Shown here piece after piece: positions 28,167-37,612 of a stretch of DNA of 64,000 nucleotides. How positions within the stretch are numbered: position 1 is the stretch's first letter; the number at the start of each line of letters is the position of its first letter. The position numbers were made by a program, and so were the translations under genes. The notes below the pieces were generated by a model, which worked only from the letters and a program-made list of their open reading frames with translations, searched no databases and was not told the DNA's origin. This DNA is from Roseibium litorale. Lineage in GTDB: Bacteria > Pseudomonadota > Alphaproteobacteria > Rhizobiales > Stappiaceae. Location: positions 248,001 to 312,000 of the forward strand of contig NZ_JACYXI010000001.1 of assembly GCF_014842915.1 (NCBI RefSeq). The letters run 5' to 3'.

Positions 28167-29606
28167 ATGAACGGGGAGGCAATGGGCGAAGAGCGGTCGT
28201 TTTTCAACGAAATGCAGGATGAGGCGGGCATTCCGCGCGCAGCCTACGAGCAGCTTGTTTCCTGGCTGGAGAACAAGCCGTCCAACTTTCTCAACCGGAA
28301 AAGCCGGGAAGCTGAAACGATCTTCCGAAGGCTGGGCATCACGTTTGCCGTCTACGGAGCCCATGAGGCGACGGAAAGACTGATCCCCTTCGACCCGATC
28401 CCCCGGATCATTTCCGCTGCCGAGTGGCGGCGCCTGTCGGCCGGGATCGAACAGCGTGTCAGAGCGCTCAACGCCTTTCTCCATGACATCTACCACCGTC
28501 AGGAAATCATCCGGGCCGGACGCATTCCCGCGGATCTGATTCTGCAGAATGAAGCCTTCCTGCCGGAAATGGTTGGCTTCACCCCGGCCCGCAAGGTCTA
28601 TGCCCACATCATCGGCACTGACCTGGTCCGCGTCTCGGAAAACGAATTCTACGTGCTGGAGGACAATACCCGCACACCGTCCGGCGTTTCCTACATGCTG
28701 GAAAACCGCGAAACCATGATGCGGATCTTCCCGGACCTGTTCCAGATGCACCGGGTTGCGCCGGTCGAGCAGTATCCGGACCTGTTGCGCCAAACACTGG
28801 AAAGCGTCGGCCCGGATCAGTCCAAGTCCGACCAGACCGTCTGCGTTCTGACACCAGGCATCTACAACTCCGCCTATTTCGAGCATGCCTTCCTTGCTGA
28901 TTCTATGGGCGTGGAACTTGTGGAAGGCCGCGACTTGTTCGTGGATCAGGGCAAGGTGTTCATGCGCACGACCCGCGAACCCAAGCAGGTCGATGTCATT
29001 TACCGCCGGATCGACGATGCATTCCTGGATCCGCTCACCTTCAATCCGGACAGCATGCTGGGTGTGCCCGGCCTGTTCGATGCCTACCGGGCCGGCAATG
29101 TCACGATCTGCAACGCGCCAGGAACCGGCATTGCCGACGACAAGGCCATTTACGCCTATGTTCCGGACATCATCGAGTTCTACACCGGCCAGAAGCCGAT
29201 CCTGAACAACGTGCCGACCTGGAACTGCTCGCGCCCGGACGATCTGGCCTATGTGCTGGACAATCTGGAAGACATCGTCGTCAAGGAAGTGCACGGATCG
29301 GGCGGCTACGGCATGCTGATCGGCCCGACGGCCTCCAAGCGCCAGATCTCTGATTTCCGCAAGATCCTGACGGCCAACCCATCCAACTACATTGCCCAGC
29401 CCACCCTCGCGCTGTCTGCCTGCCCGACACATGTTGCCTCCGGCGTGGCTCCCCGGCATGTGGATCTCCGCCCCTATGTGCTCATCGGCGATCAGGTCCG
29501 CATTACCCCAGGCGGTCTGACCCGGGTTGCCCTGAAGAAGGGCTCCCTGGTGGTCAACTCCAGCCAGGGCGGCGGAACAAAAGACACCTGGGTGCTGGAG
29601 GACTGA
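28167..29606 (+). CDS. Circularly permuted ATP-grasp protein of the Anbu cluster
   Basis: 479 residues. Segments FVLEDN-type (ENEFYVLEDNTRTPSGVS), DIIEFYTGQKPILNNVPTW, VVKEVHGSGGYGMLIGP and the end GTKDTWVLED match the DUF404/DUF407 circularly permuted ATP-grasp family, predicted to form amide bonds. The start is unclear: ATG 28167 is used, but ATG 28182 and TTG 28146 are in frame. The alpha-E gene starts 5 bases after its stop, so they form one operon with the transglutaminase and Anbu genes. Confidence 0.9.
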   Translation: MNGEAMGEERSFFNEMQDEAGIPRAAYEQLVSWLENKPSNFLNRKSREAETIFRRLGITFAVYGAHEATERLIPFDPIPRIISAAEWRRLSAGIEQRVRALNAFLHDIYHRQEIIRAGRIPADLILQNEAFLPEMVGFTPARKVYAHIIGTDLVRVSENEFYVLEDNTRTPSGVSYMLENRETMMRIFPDLFQMHRVAPVEQYPDLLRQTLESVGPDQSKSDQTVCVLTPGIYNSAYFEHAFLADSMGVELVEGRDLFVDQGKVFMRTTREPKQVDVIYRRIDDAFLDPLTFNPDSMLGVPGLFDAYRAGNVTICNAPGTGIADDKAIYAYVPDIIEFYTGQKPILNNVPTWNCSRPDDLAYVLDNLEDIVVKEVHGSGGYGMLIGPTASKRQISDFRKILTANPSNYIAQPTLALSACPTHVASGVAPRHVDLRPYVLIGDQVRITPGGLTRVALKKGSLVVNSSQGGGTKDTWVLED

Positions 29607-29610
29607 TATC

Positions 29611-30558
29611 ATGCTCGGACGTACCGCCTCCTCCCTGTTCTGGATGTCCCGCTATCAAGAGCGCGCCCTGAACAACACAAAGCTGCTCGAAGTCGCCTAT
29701 CGCAACTCCATGGTCTCGCATAATGGCAATGGAGAAACGGGCCACTGGAACTTCGCCCTCGCCAGTTCCGGCTGCGCTTATGACTTTGGCCAGAAGAATG
29801 AAGAGATCACGCCAAAGGCCGTGATCAACTACATGATCTTCGACAAGGACAATCCGTCCAGTGTCCGCATGTGCCTGGAAAATGCCCGCAACAACGGCAG
29901 ATCCGTGCGCACGGGGATTACCGCCGAACTTTGGGAAGCGCTCAACACGACCTATATCGAGTTCTCGGATGTCAATCCGCAGTCGATCACCCAGGACAAG
30001 CTGCCGGATTTCCTTGCCTGGATCAGCCAGCGCTCTCACCTGTTCCGGGGCGCGCTGCTCAATACGATCCTGCGCGACGATGGCTATTTCTTCAGCCAGA
30101 TGGGCAACTTCATCGAGCGGGCGGACAACACGGCCCGCATTCTGAACACCCAATACTGGGTTCTGTTGCCCGACAATGACGTGATCGGTGACGGTTATGA
30201 GCGGACCCAATGGAGCGGCATTCTTAGGGCACTCTCAGGTCTGCGCAGCTACCGCTTCGCCTATCCGGATGCAAAGCTGAAGGCGTTCAACATCTCGGAA
30301 TTCCTGATCCTCAGGAAGGAAATGCCCCGCTCGCTCGCCCATTGCTATGACTGGATTCTGGACAGCGCCGATGATCTGGCACAGTTCTATGGCTGCGAGG
30401 ACCCGAGCATTCAGATGGCCCGGGAACTGGAACAGGATCTGAGATCTTTACGCATGCAGGAGATCTACGACCGCGGTTTGCATGACTTCCTGAATGACTT
30501 CATCTCCAGGAACAATGCTTTCGCTCAGCAACTGTCAAAAGACTATAATTTCGCCTGA
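29611..30558 (+). CDS. Alpha-E (DUF403) protein
   Basis: 315 residues, entirely helical. The family signature is visible in MLGRTASSLFWMSRYQERAL and NFIERADNTARILNTQYWVL, with conserved Arg/Glu/Asp pairs. The biochemical role of alpha-E proteins is not established; they are found next to cp-ATP-grasp and transglutaminase proteins and are thought to be partners of the peptide-bond forming reaction. Second gene of the four-gene cluster. Confidence 0.93.
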   Translation: MLGRTASSLFWMSRYQERALNNTKLLEVAYRNSMVSHNGNGETGHWNFALASSGCAYDFGQKNEEITPKAVINYMIFDKDNPSSVRMCLENARNNGRSVRTGITAELWEALNTTYIEFSDVNPQSITQDKLPDFLAWISQRSHLFRGALLNTILRDDGYFFSQMGNFIERADNTARILNTQYWVLLPDNDVIGDGYERTQWSGILRALSGLRSYRFAYPDAKLKAFNISEFLILRKEMPRSLAHCYDWILDSADDLAQFYGCEDPSIQMARELEQDLRSLRMQEIYDRGLHDFLNDFISRNNAFAQQLSKDYNFA

Positions 30559-30609
30559 TAAGGCCGAACGAACGCTGCCCGCTCCTGACAACAGACAATG
30601 GTGTGAACG

Positions 30610-31425
30610 ATGCGCCTGACCGTCCGGCACAAGACCCGCTACCGATACGAGACGCCTCTCGCCAACGCGATGCAGCAGCTGCGGCTGACACCGCGGGACT
30701 GCGCGGGACAAAAGGTGATTGAATGGTCCATCGATGCCCCATGCATTGACCGGGCGACGTCCTATACGGATGCCTTCGACAACATCGTCCACATGATCTC
30801 GGAGCAGAAGACCACCGAAAGCGTCGAGATCACCGCAACCGGGATCGTGGAAACCGAGGACCGGGCCGGTGTGATCGGTGAGGAGCGTTCCGAAACACCG
30901 GTGCGGGTCTTCACCCGCATGACCCAGGTGACCCAGCCCAATCAGGCCATCCGGCGTCTGGGCGCGATTGCGGATCAGAATGACAAGATCGCCGGGTTTC
31001 ACGAGCTGATGCATGCCATCCGCGACAAGGTCGACTACCGGACCGGTGTCACCGAGACCCATGCGACCGCAGCCTCGGCCCTCGCGGCCGGAGAAGGCGT
31101 CTGCCAGGATCATGCGCATATCTTCATCTCCGCTGCCCGCTCCATTGGGATCCCTGCCCGCTACGTCTCGGGCTACCTTCTGCTCGATGAGGAGCAGGCC
31201 TCCGAGGCGCATCACGCCTGGGCGGAAGTCTATGTTGAGGGCATCGGCTGGCTGGCTTTCGACATATCCAACGGTATCTGCCCGACCGACCGCTATATCC
31301 GCTTGACCACCGGCCTTGATTCGCGTTCCGCTGCTCCCATCCGGGGCATTCGGTTCGGCGGCAAGGACGAGAACATGAATGTCGAGGTTGAGGTAAACCA
31401 GGCAGCCAGCCAGCAGCAGCAATGA
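30610..31425 (+). CDS. Transglutaminase-like cysteine protease
   Basis: 271 residues. The N-terminal domain MRLTVRHKTRYRYETPLANA is the beta domain that precedes this subfamily's transglutaminase core. The triad is visible as Cys165 in GEGVCQDHAH, His202 in EAHHAWAEVY and Asp218 in LAFDISNG. It probably cleaves or transfers amide bonds of the product made by the ATP-grasp protein. No signal peptide: cytoplasmic. It lies 51 bases after the alpha-E gene. Confidence 0.93.
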   Translation: MRLTVRHKTRYRYETPLANAMQQLRLTPRDCAGQKVIEWSIDAPCIDRATSYTDAFDNIVHMISEQKTTESVEITATGIVETEDRAGVIGEERSETPVRVFTRMTQVTQPNQAIRRLGAIADQNDKIAGFHELMHAIRDKVDYRTGVTETHATAASALAAGEGVCQDHAHIFISAARSIGIPARYVSGYLLLDEEQASEAHHAWAEVYVEGIGWLAFDISNGICPTDRYIRLTTGLDSRSAAPIRGIRFGGKDENMNVEVEVNQAASQQQQ

Positions 31426-31499
31426 TCCAACGGGGAAAGCCCCGAGGACTTTTCCGCTCTGCCTTCAGTCTGGAAGGGCGCTTGAAGCGGGACGCGTGA

Positions 31500-32231
31500 A
31501 TGACTTATTGCGTGGGGCTGAAACTGGACCGCGGACTGGTGTTTGCGGCTGACACCCGGACCAATGCCGGGGTGGACAACATTGCCACTTTCAAGAAGCT
31601 GCATGTCTGGGAAAAGCCGGGCGAGCGGGTGATCACGCTCCTGTCCTCGGGCAATCTTGCCATCACCCAGGCGGTGGTCTCGATCCTCAGCGAGCACATC
31701 AACTCTGCCTCGGCTGACCGCCCCACCCTGATGAACGTGGACACCATGTTCCAGGCCGCCCGCCTTGTCGGCAGCGCCGTGCGGGAAGTCAGGGCAATCG
31801 ATGGCGAGGCACTCCAGGCCAACGCGGACAATTTCTATGTCACACTGATCCTCGGCGGTCAGATCAAGGGCGAGGAACCGCGTCTCTTCCAGGTCTATTC
31901 CGCAGGCAACTTCATTGAGGCCTCTGACGACACCCGCTTCCTGCAGATCGGCGAGCACAAATACGGCAAGCCGATTCTCGACCGGGTCACCCGCCGGGAC
32001 ATGCGCCTGGGGGAAGGCGCCAAGATGATCCTTCTGTCCTTCGACAGCACCCTGAGATCGAATCTGTCCGTCGGCATGCCGATCGATCTTCTGCTCTACA
32101 ATACGGACAGTTTTTCCGCCGAACGCCAGCTGCGCATCGGGCAGGATGACCCCTATTTCCAGAAACTCTCAGCCGGCTGGTCCCGCAGCCTGCGCGATGC
32201 GTTCGCCAATATGGACGAGCTGGAAGTCTAG
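31500..32231 (+). CDS. Anbu, ancestral bacterial proteasome-like peptidase
   Basis: 243 residues. The start MTYCVGLKLDRGLVFAADTR would leave Thr2 as the N-terminal nucleophile after Met removal, as in Anbu. Other features are LSSGNLAITQAVVSILSEHI and YGKPILDRVTRRDM. Anbu forms large ring-like assemblies of proteasome-fold subunits, and its substrates are unknown. It is the last of the four genes, 74 bases after the transglutaminase gene, and defines the known Anbu/ATP-grasp/alpha-E/transglutaminase association. Confidence 0.93.
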   Translation: MTYCVGLKLDRGLVFAADTRTNAGVDNIATFKKLHVWEKPGERVITLLSSGNLAITQAVVSILSEHINSASADRPTLMNVDTMFQAARLVGSAVREVRAIDGEALQANADNFYVTLILGGQIKGEEPRLFQVYSAGNFIEASDDTRFLQIGEHKYGKPILDRVTRRDMRLGEGAKMILLSFDSTLRSNLSVGMPIDLLLYNTDSFSAERQLRIGQDDPYFQKLSAGWSRSLRDAFANMDELEV

Positions 32232-32634
32232 AACAGGCGGCTCCGTTCACAGCGCTATCCAGAAGTCCGTTGTCAGCTGTCCAATAGCTTTATCAAAGGT
32301 CTAAATCCGCCTTCCCAAAAGATCCATAAATAGAAAAAGTTGAACACATCACATTCAAAATAAAAGCCATTTTTTCGCGCTACGTAATGTGAAAGGAACC
32401 TTTTCCGCCCTGCTGCGTTAAATTTTCACGAGCACTGTTAAATTGTCTGGCAACCGCACGAGAGCGGATAGTTTCAAATCTGCTGCGGCAGATTTGCGGT
32501 CAGGCACATTTTTGAAGCCTGGCTCTCTAGTCAGGAGCCTCCCGGTCCAGCCGGCGTCCAGGAGGACGAAGGGCCACAGTGCTTTAGACACAGAGGCTAG
32601 TGCCTCTAACTTGAGACAGACAGGGAGAGTTTAC
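32232..32634. other. 403-base intergenic stretch
   Basis: No gene is supported between Anbu and the small membrane protein; only the last part is in frame with the latter. Contains an AT-rich section around 32280-32440 that may hold the small gene's promoter. Confidence 0.5.
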
Positions 32635-32796
32635 GTGGAAACCCAAGCACCGGAAAAAACAGCAACGGAAGCAAGACAGGGCAACCAGCGGAAAATGAAC
32701 CTCCGGGTTCTGCTCTTTTCCGTTGGAGGTTTCGCCGTCTTGGTACTGTTGATCTATGCCTATTTCGCGCTAACAGCGCCTCAGACCACGATGTGA
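32635..32796 (+). CDS. Small tail-anchored-type membrane protein, 53 aa
   Basis: Read from the GTG at 32635 (preceded by GGGAG at good distance): METQAPEKTATEARQGNQRK, then one hydrophobic helix, about residues 22-44 (NLRVLLFSVGGFAVLVLLIY), then a short tail. The frame is open upstream to 32443, but that part has no plausible coding character. Its function is unknown. It lies between the Anbu cluster and the second mgtE gene, both on the same strand, so association with either is possible. Confidence 0.6.
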   Translation: METQAPEKTATEARQGNQRKMNLRVLLFSVGGFAVLVLLIYAYFALTAPQTTM

Positions 32797-33081
32797 CGGA
32801 ATAAAATTTGATCCAGGATCAAAAACTCGGGACATTCAAATGATTGAAGCGCTGGCGTGAGCTTCTAATTAAGCTTCTGCCAGTGCTTTTTTCCACTTGA
32901 AGACGGAAAAAATCTTTCCTGAATTTCATAACATATTAGCAACGACTTCTTGTTCTGCTTTTGCGGCATACATTGTGGCGTGCGTCAGCGCAGTGTTATG
33001 CGCCTTCGCGAGTGAACTGCTTTAAAAATCTGTCACACTGGCTCGCTACCGCTTCGGTTCAAGCAAATCAAAGTTCTCGCC

Positions 33082-34524
33082 ATGTCGATACCGCCCACTT
33101 TCAACTCCCCCAGCATTTCTGCGCCCAACCATCATATCTGCTGGCACCGGGAACCGGCCAGCGAAGCGCTGGAGGCTAATGAGGAGACTCTTGCCGCCAT
33201 CCGCACGATGATTAAGGCGGGCTCGCGCACCGAGCTGGTGGAAATGCTGAAGCGGTGGGATCCCATCGACGTGATGCAGCTGCTGGTGCGGCTGCGGCTG
33301 AAACAGGCCCGCAAACTCTTTACCTGGCTGCCCGCAAATCCGTCCATCAAGGTCATTGCGGAGCTGCGGCCGGAATACCGCTCTCTTCTGATGGAAGAAG
33401 CCACCCAGGAGCAGTTCAAGGACATTCTGGCCGGCCTCGACCCGGAAGATGCCGCCGATATTCTCAACGGCTTTCCCGAGGATATTGCAGAAGCGCTCGC
33501 GCACCGGCTGCCCGATGTCGAGGAAGTGACCTCACGCCAGAGCTATGCCGATGACAGCGCCGGGCGGATCATGGCGCGAAAGTTCGTCGCCTTGCCCAAG
33601 ACCTGCAGCGTGGATGAGGCCGTGGCCCAGATCCGGGCGGACGCCAGCCGCATCCGCAAGGTCTATACGCTCTATGTTCTGGACGAGGACGGGCGCCTGA
33701 CCGGAACGGTCGAACTCGGCAAGCTTCTGCTTGCGCCTGGTTCGGCAACGCTGGCAGCGATCATGAACCGGGATTTTCTGGCCGTTTCTTCCGACACCGA
33801 TCAGGAAGAAGTCCTGCGGCTGGCCCGCAAGCGCGATATCCGGGCGGTTCCCGTGATTGACGGCAATGGCCGCCTGATCGGGCGCGTGACGCCGAAGCAA
33901 CTCAACCGCATCGCTTCCGAGGAAGCCGAGGAGGACATGCTGCTGATGAGCGGTGTTTCCCCGGAAGCCAAGGCGAACGATGCCATTTTGCGTATTGTCC
34001 GCGGCCGTCTTCCCTGGCTGCTCACCGGCCTTATTGGCTCCAGCATCGCTGCGACTGTGGTCGGGTCCTTCGAGGATCAGCTCGCCACCGCGGCGATCCT
34101 GGCAGCTTTTATTCCTGTCACCATGTCCATGGCCGGCAATGCCGGTCTGCAAGCCTCAACTGTCGCGGTTCAGGGCATTGCCACTGGCAACATATGGTCC
34201 GGCGAGATCAAGCACCGGCTCCTGAAGGAGTTTCTGGCCGCGCTCATGAATGGAGCCGTTGCGGGCTGCATCCTCGCAATCCTGATGCTGATCGCTTCGA
34301 CCGTCGTCACCATCGAAGCACCGCTGCATCTGGCCCTGGCGACGTCCCTGTCTCTTCTGAGTGTCACCACCCTCGCCGCCATGGTGGGCGCGACGGTGCC
34401 CCTTGCGCTTAACAAGCTGGGCATTGACCCAGCCATGGCGACCGGCGTCTTCATCACCTCGTCCAACGACATTCTGGGCGTTCTGGTGTTCTTCCTGATG
34501 GCGACGACGTTCTATCTGAGCTGA
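33082..34524 (+). CDS. mgtE: Magnesium transporter MgtE (second, diverged copy)
   Basis: 480 residues with the N domain (IDVMQLLVRLRLKQARKLFT, EDAADILNGFPEDIAEALA), CBS pair (about 160-285) and the pore domain, including IPVTMSMAGNAGLQASTVAV and the last helix FITSSNDILGVLVFF. The pore stretch differs from the first copy (SMGGNAGTQTMTV), and the C-terminal signature is NDILG instead of TDVVG. It may therefore differ in ion preference or gating. ATG 33082 is used; the preceding region is AT-rich. No Mg riboswitch seen. Confidence 0.93.
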   Translation: MSIPPTFNSPSISAPNHHICWHREPASEALEANEETLAAIRTMIKAGSRTELVEMLKRWDPIDVMQLLVRLRLKQARKLFTWLPANPSIKVIAELRPEYRSLLMEEATQEQFKDILAGLDPEDAADILNGFPEDIAEALAHRLPDVEEVTSRQSYADDSAGRIMARKFVALPKTCSVDEAVAQIRADASRIRKVYTLYVLDEDGRLTGTVELGKLLLAPGSATLAAIMNRDFLAVSSDTDQEEVLRLARKRDIRAVPVIDGNGRLIGRVTPKQLNRIASEEAEEDMLLMSGVSPEAKANDAILRIVRGRLPWLLTGLIGSSIAATVVGSFEDQLATAAILAAFIPVTMSMAGNAGLQASTVAVQGIATGNIWSGEIKHRLLKEFLAALMNGAVAGCILAILMLIASTVVTIEAPLHLALATSLSLLSVTTLAAMVGATVPLALNKLGIDPAMATGVFITSSNDILGVLVFFLMATTFYLS

Positions 34525-34743
34525 GGAAGCACAATAAACGTGTCCCTCGACTTCCCGAACGACGGCAAAGCCAGAGATCCGGGACCGGTGAGCCGAGGCG
34601 CTTCGGTAGTCAACTATTTGAAACCGGTAATCCTTTGGCTCTCCGGTCCCGGCTCGCGCTGCGCTTGGCCGGGAAGACTATCGAGGACCTGGCCCCTAAA
34701 CGCGCGCATAGGGCATGCTCAGACCAAATTGCCTCTCCGCCCC

Positions 34744-36732
34744 CTACTCCCGCCAGCAGGCAACGTCATAGGCGGCGAGATCCTTGGTTCCCAGAAGCAG
34801 GTCTTCCCCGGCCACCGGAACCGTCCAGCTTTCCGGACCATAGTTGAAGGCAAAGACGAGGTCGCCCCGGCGGCGGAGGCGAACCTGTTCCGGCAGGTCC
34901 ACGGGCTTCACCCCGGTCTTGGCGAGCATCATCCGGGCCAGCTCTTCCAGAAGATCTGGTTCCGGCCAGCCGGCCAGATAGTGATAGTTGCCATTGGCCA
35001 CCAGGGCCGGAGCGCCTGTCTGGAACCGGCTAAGAACCTCGAGATCTGTCTCGATATTCTCCCGCCAGCGCCGCACGGTGCCATGAACTCTGCCGGAGAC
35101 CTTTTCCTCGAGACCGGGGCGCATGGATTCCACTTCGCCAACCTTCAGCGGCAGCAGTTCTTGCAGGCGCGGTCCAGGCGGCAAGGTGTCCGGAATGGCA
35201 AAATTCTCTGTCTTGGCTCCTGCCCTCGGGCCGAAAAGGACGGGTGCTTGCGTTGCTTCAAAGGCGCCATGTGCCGCGCCAGTGATGATTGGCAGAATAG
35301 GGACGATGACCGCCTTATAGCCTTCAAGGCTCGCACCAGCGGGCACCACGTCCACGTCAACACCCAGCTTGCGGAAGGCCTCATACCAGCGGATCAGCAG
35401 CATGCGGATGTCGTAATCCTGCCCTTGCGGCTCGAACTGCAGAACCCAGGCTGCAGAGTAGTCGAAGACAAGAGCCACCAGCGCCTGTGTGGTCTCCGGC
35501 AGGGTGCCCAGCGCCTCAAGCTCCTGAGCAACCCTCACGGCCTCCTGCCCACCGGGGGACATTTCGCTGTCCGGCCGCAGCAAACCGGAATGCATCTGCT
35601 CCTGTGCAAAGGGGCACTGGCGCCAGCGGAAATAGACAACAGCCTCCGCTCCATGCGCCAGCGCCTCCCAGGTCCAAAGCCGCACCATCCCAGGCTCGGG
35701 AATGGCGTTCCACTGCGCCCAGTTCACAGGGCCCGGCTGCTGCTCCATGATCCAGAAGCGCCCCTGCCCCACGGCCCGGTAATGATCGTGCTGCAGGCCG
35801 GAGATATCGGGATGCCCGGTGCGCGCCCAGCGCGTGCGCTCTTCCTCGCTGACCATCAAGCCTTCCATCCGGCCCAGCGGATAAGAATCCCAGCTGGCCA
35901 CATCCATCATCCGGCCCATCTCGAAATGGTCGAAGGTGTGGGAATAGCCCATGGCATTATGCGTGAGGAACCGCCCCGGTGAATGCGCCCGGATGATGTC
36001 CGCCTGGAGCTTGAAATAAGCGTTGAACGCATCGGAACGGCAGCGCATGTAGTCGATCTGGGCCGCTGGATTGATAGCGCAGACTTGTCCGCAGGGCAGC
36101 TCAACCTCATCGAAGCGCGTCACCTGCATGGACCAGAACTCATTGCCCCAGGCCGCATTCAAGGCGTCGACAGTCCCGTAGCGGGCCTTGAGCCAGTCCT
36201 GAAAGTGCCTGCGGTCCACGTCTCCCCAGGCAAAAATCGTGTCATCACAGCCGAACTCGTTGTCGACCTGCCATCCGGTCACGGCGGGGTGGTTACCATA
36301 GCGCTCCGCCATCGCCGCCACGATCCGGCGGGTGGCCTCATGAAGCGCCGGACTAACGACCGTGTAGTGGCGGCGGGAGCCGAACTTGCGCGGGTTGCCA
36401 TTGCGGTCGGTGGGCAGGATCTCCGGATGAAGGTCAATCAGCCAGCGCGGAGGCGCTGCGGTCGGCGTGCCCAGAACGATTTGCAGCCCTTCCGCGGTGA
36501 GCGTTTCGATGGCCTTGTCCAGCCAGTCCCAATGAAAGACGCCCGGTGCCGATTCCATCCGTGCCCAGCCGAATTCCGCGATCCTGATCACCTTCAATCC
36601 GGCCTCGCGCATGCGGCGGGCATCGGTGGCCCAGATCTCTTCCGGCCAGTGTTCCGGGTAGTAACAAGCACCAAGCATTGGGGAATCCAGTTCGTCGCAA
36701 GGCAGCCAGGACCCAGAGCCGGTCAGCCGCAT
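34744..36732 (-). CDS. GH42 beta-galactosidase
   Basis: 662 residues. The GH42 start MLGACYYPEHWPEEIW, the acid/base Glu159 in GWQVDNEFG and the nucleophile Glu330 in FWIMEQQPGPVNW are all present, followed by the trimerisation and C-terminal beta domains. It hydrolyses terminal beta-galactosides; no signal peptide, so acts inside the cell on imported sugars. The ATG at 36732 adds 18 residues before the usual family start at Met19 (36678); neither has a good ribosome site. No transporter or regulator gene is adjacent. Confidence 0.93.
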   Translation of the reverse strand: MRLTGSGSWLPCDELDSPMLGACYYPEHWPEEIWATDARRMREAGLKVIRIAEFGWARMESAPGVFHWDWLDKAIETLTAEGLQIVLGTPTAAPPRWLIDLHPEILPTDRNGNPRKFGSRRHYTVVSPALHEATRRIVAAMAERYGNHPAVTGWQVDNEFGCDDTIFAWGDVDRRHFQDWLKARYGTVDALNAAWGNEFWSMQVTRFDEVELPCGQVCAINPAAQIDYMRCRSDAFNAYFKLQADIIRAHSPGRFLTHNAMGYSHTFDHFEMGRMMDVASWDSYPLGRMEGLMVSEEERTRWARTGHPDISGLQHDHYRAVGQGRFWIMEQQPGPVNWAQWNAIPEPGMVRLWTWEALAHGAEAVVYFRWRQCPFAQEQMHSGLLRPDSEMSPGGQEAVRVAQELEALGTLPETTQALVALVFDYSAAWVLQFEPQGQDYDIRMLLIRWYEAFRKLGVDVDVVPAGASLEGYKAVIVPILPIITGAAHGAFEATQAPVLFGPRAGAKTENFAIPDTLPPGPRLQELLPLKVGEVESMRPGLEEKVSGRVHGTVRRWRENIETDLEVLSRFQTGAPALVANGNYHYLAGWPEPDLLEELARMMLAKTGVKPVDLPEQVRLRRRGDLVFAFNYGPESWTVPVAGEDLLLGTKDLAAYDVACWRE

Positions 36733-36841
36733 TTAGTTCGGATGCTGGACGAATATGAAGAGGGCTCCGGCAGCCGTCAAGGCAACCGGAGCCCGAATTC
36801 TTTAAGGCTGCTCTCTGTCAGCCGTGTTCTCTTCAAAGAGA

Positions 36842-37612
36842 TCAGGCCGCCAGAATAAGCGCCGCCGCATCAAACTCGGAACGCTTGTACCGGCGCACCT
36901 GGGCTGCTTCCGCATCCTGTCCCCAGCGCTCGATGTTGAAGTCTTCTTCAACATGGGCCGCCAGCCAGACGTCGTCCGGGCTGAGCCGCCCTTCCGCAAG
37001 AGCCAAAGCCAGAACCGCGGAACCGGTCAGAGAGGTTGCCGTGTGAAGGGCTGCCAAACGCAAAGGTGTCAGACCGCCGATCCGGACGCGATAGGCGGCA
37101 AGCAGCGCTTCAGGCTGCTCCTGATGCATCAGGCCTGCGATCAGAACGAAGCGGCCGCCGAGCAGCTCTTCCGCCCAGGCGAGAACCGGATCCCACAGCT
37201 CGGTCTGCCGGTCTGCGAGGCTCTCCGGATCATCCGCCCGGTAGCACAGGGCGTCGGTGCCACAGAATTTCGTGATGTCATCCGCCACTTCCGCAAAACG
37301 GGCCGACACCGCATCCTGGGCTGAGTTGGCAATGCGTGTCAGGGGCATGGACGCCGGATTGATGACCTTCTCCTGCGCGTTCCATTCTGCCGCCACCCCA
37401 TGGGCAACAGCCTCCGGTCCGATCAAGAGCGTCGCCCGCGATGGTGTTTTGACCGCCCGCCCGTCCAGATGAATGGCAAACCCGCCATCGACTGCAACGG
37501 CGGCAGCTTCCTTGTAGAAGCGCTTGGGCAGTTCCCGCCTGGACAATTCCCGCGCCCGCTGTTCCGGGTCCCGGGCAGCATCCTGTTCCAGGCTTTCCAG
37601 ATAGTCGCGCAT
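36842..37612 (-). CDS. ATP12-type F1-ATPase assembly chaperone
   Basis: 256 residues. Family features: KRFYKEAAAVAVDGGFAIHL near residue 30, LDGRAVKTPSRATL, a middle MPLTRIANSAQDAV and the C-terminal RRYKRSEFDAA. In mitochondria ATP12 binds the F1 alpha subunit; alphaproteobacteria carry the ancestral form. Its ATG overlaps the TGA of the HAD gene (TGATG), so the two are coupled. Last gene of the crcB-rluC-HAD-ATP12 group, here interrupted. Confidence 0.92.
   Translation of the reverse strand: MRDYLESLEQDAARDPEQRARELSRRELPKRFYKEAAAVAVDGGFAIHLDGRAVKTPSRATLLIGPEAVAHGVAAEWNAQEKVINPASMPLTRIANSAQDAVSARFAEVADDITKFCGTDALCYRADDPESLADRQTELWDPVLAWAEELLGGRFVLIAGLMHQEQPEALLAAYRVRIGGLTPLRLAALHTATSLTGSAVLALALAEGRLSPDDVWLAAHVEEDFNIERWGQDAEAAQVRRYKRSEFDAAALILAA

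Noticed and set aside
28107-29612. 501-residue reading frame on the minus strand
   Set aside because: It lies antisense to the well-supported ATP-grasp gene and its translation has no family character; it arises from GC-rich codon use.
32443-32634. N-terminal extension of the small membrane protein
   Set aside because: The sequence is not coding-like, and the GTG at 32635 has the better ribosome site.
32807-32823. Palindrome TTTGATCC A GGATCAAA after the small membrane protein gene
   Set aside because: A one-base loop makes a terminator stem unlikely, and no other signal supports a function.
34540-35982. 480-residue plus-strand frame
   Set aside because: Antisense to the GH42 beta-galactosidase.
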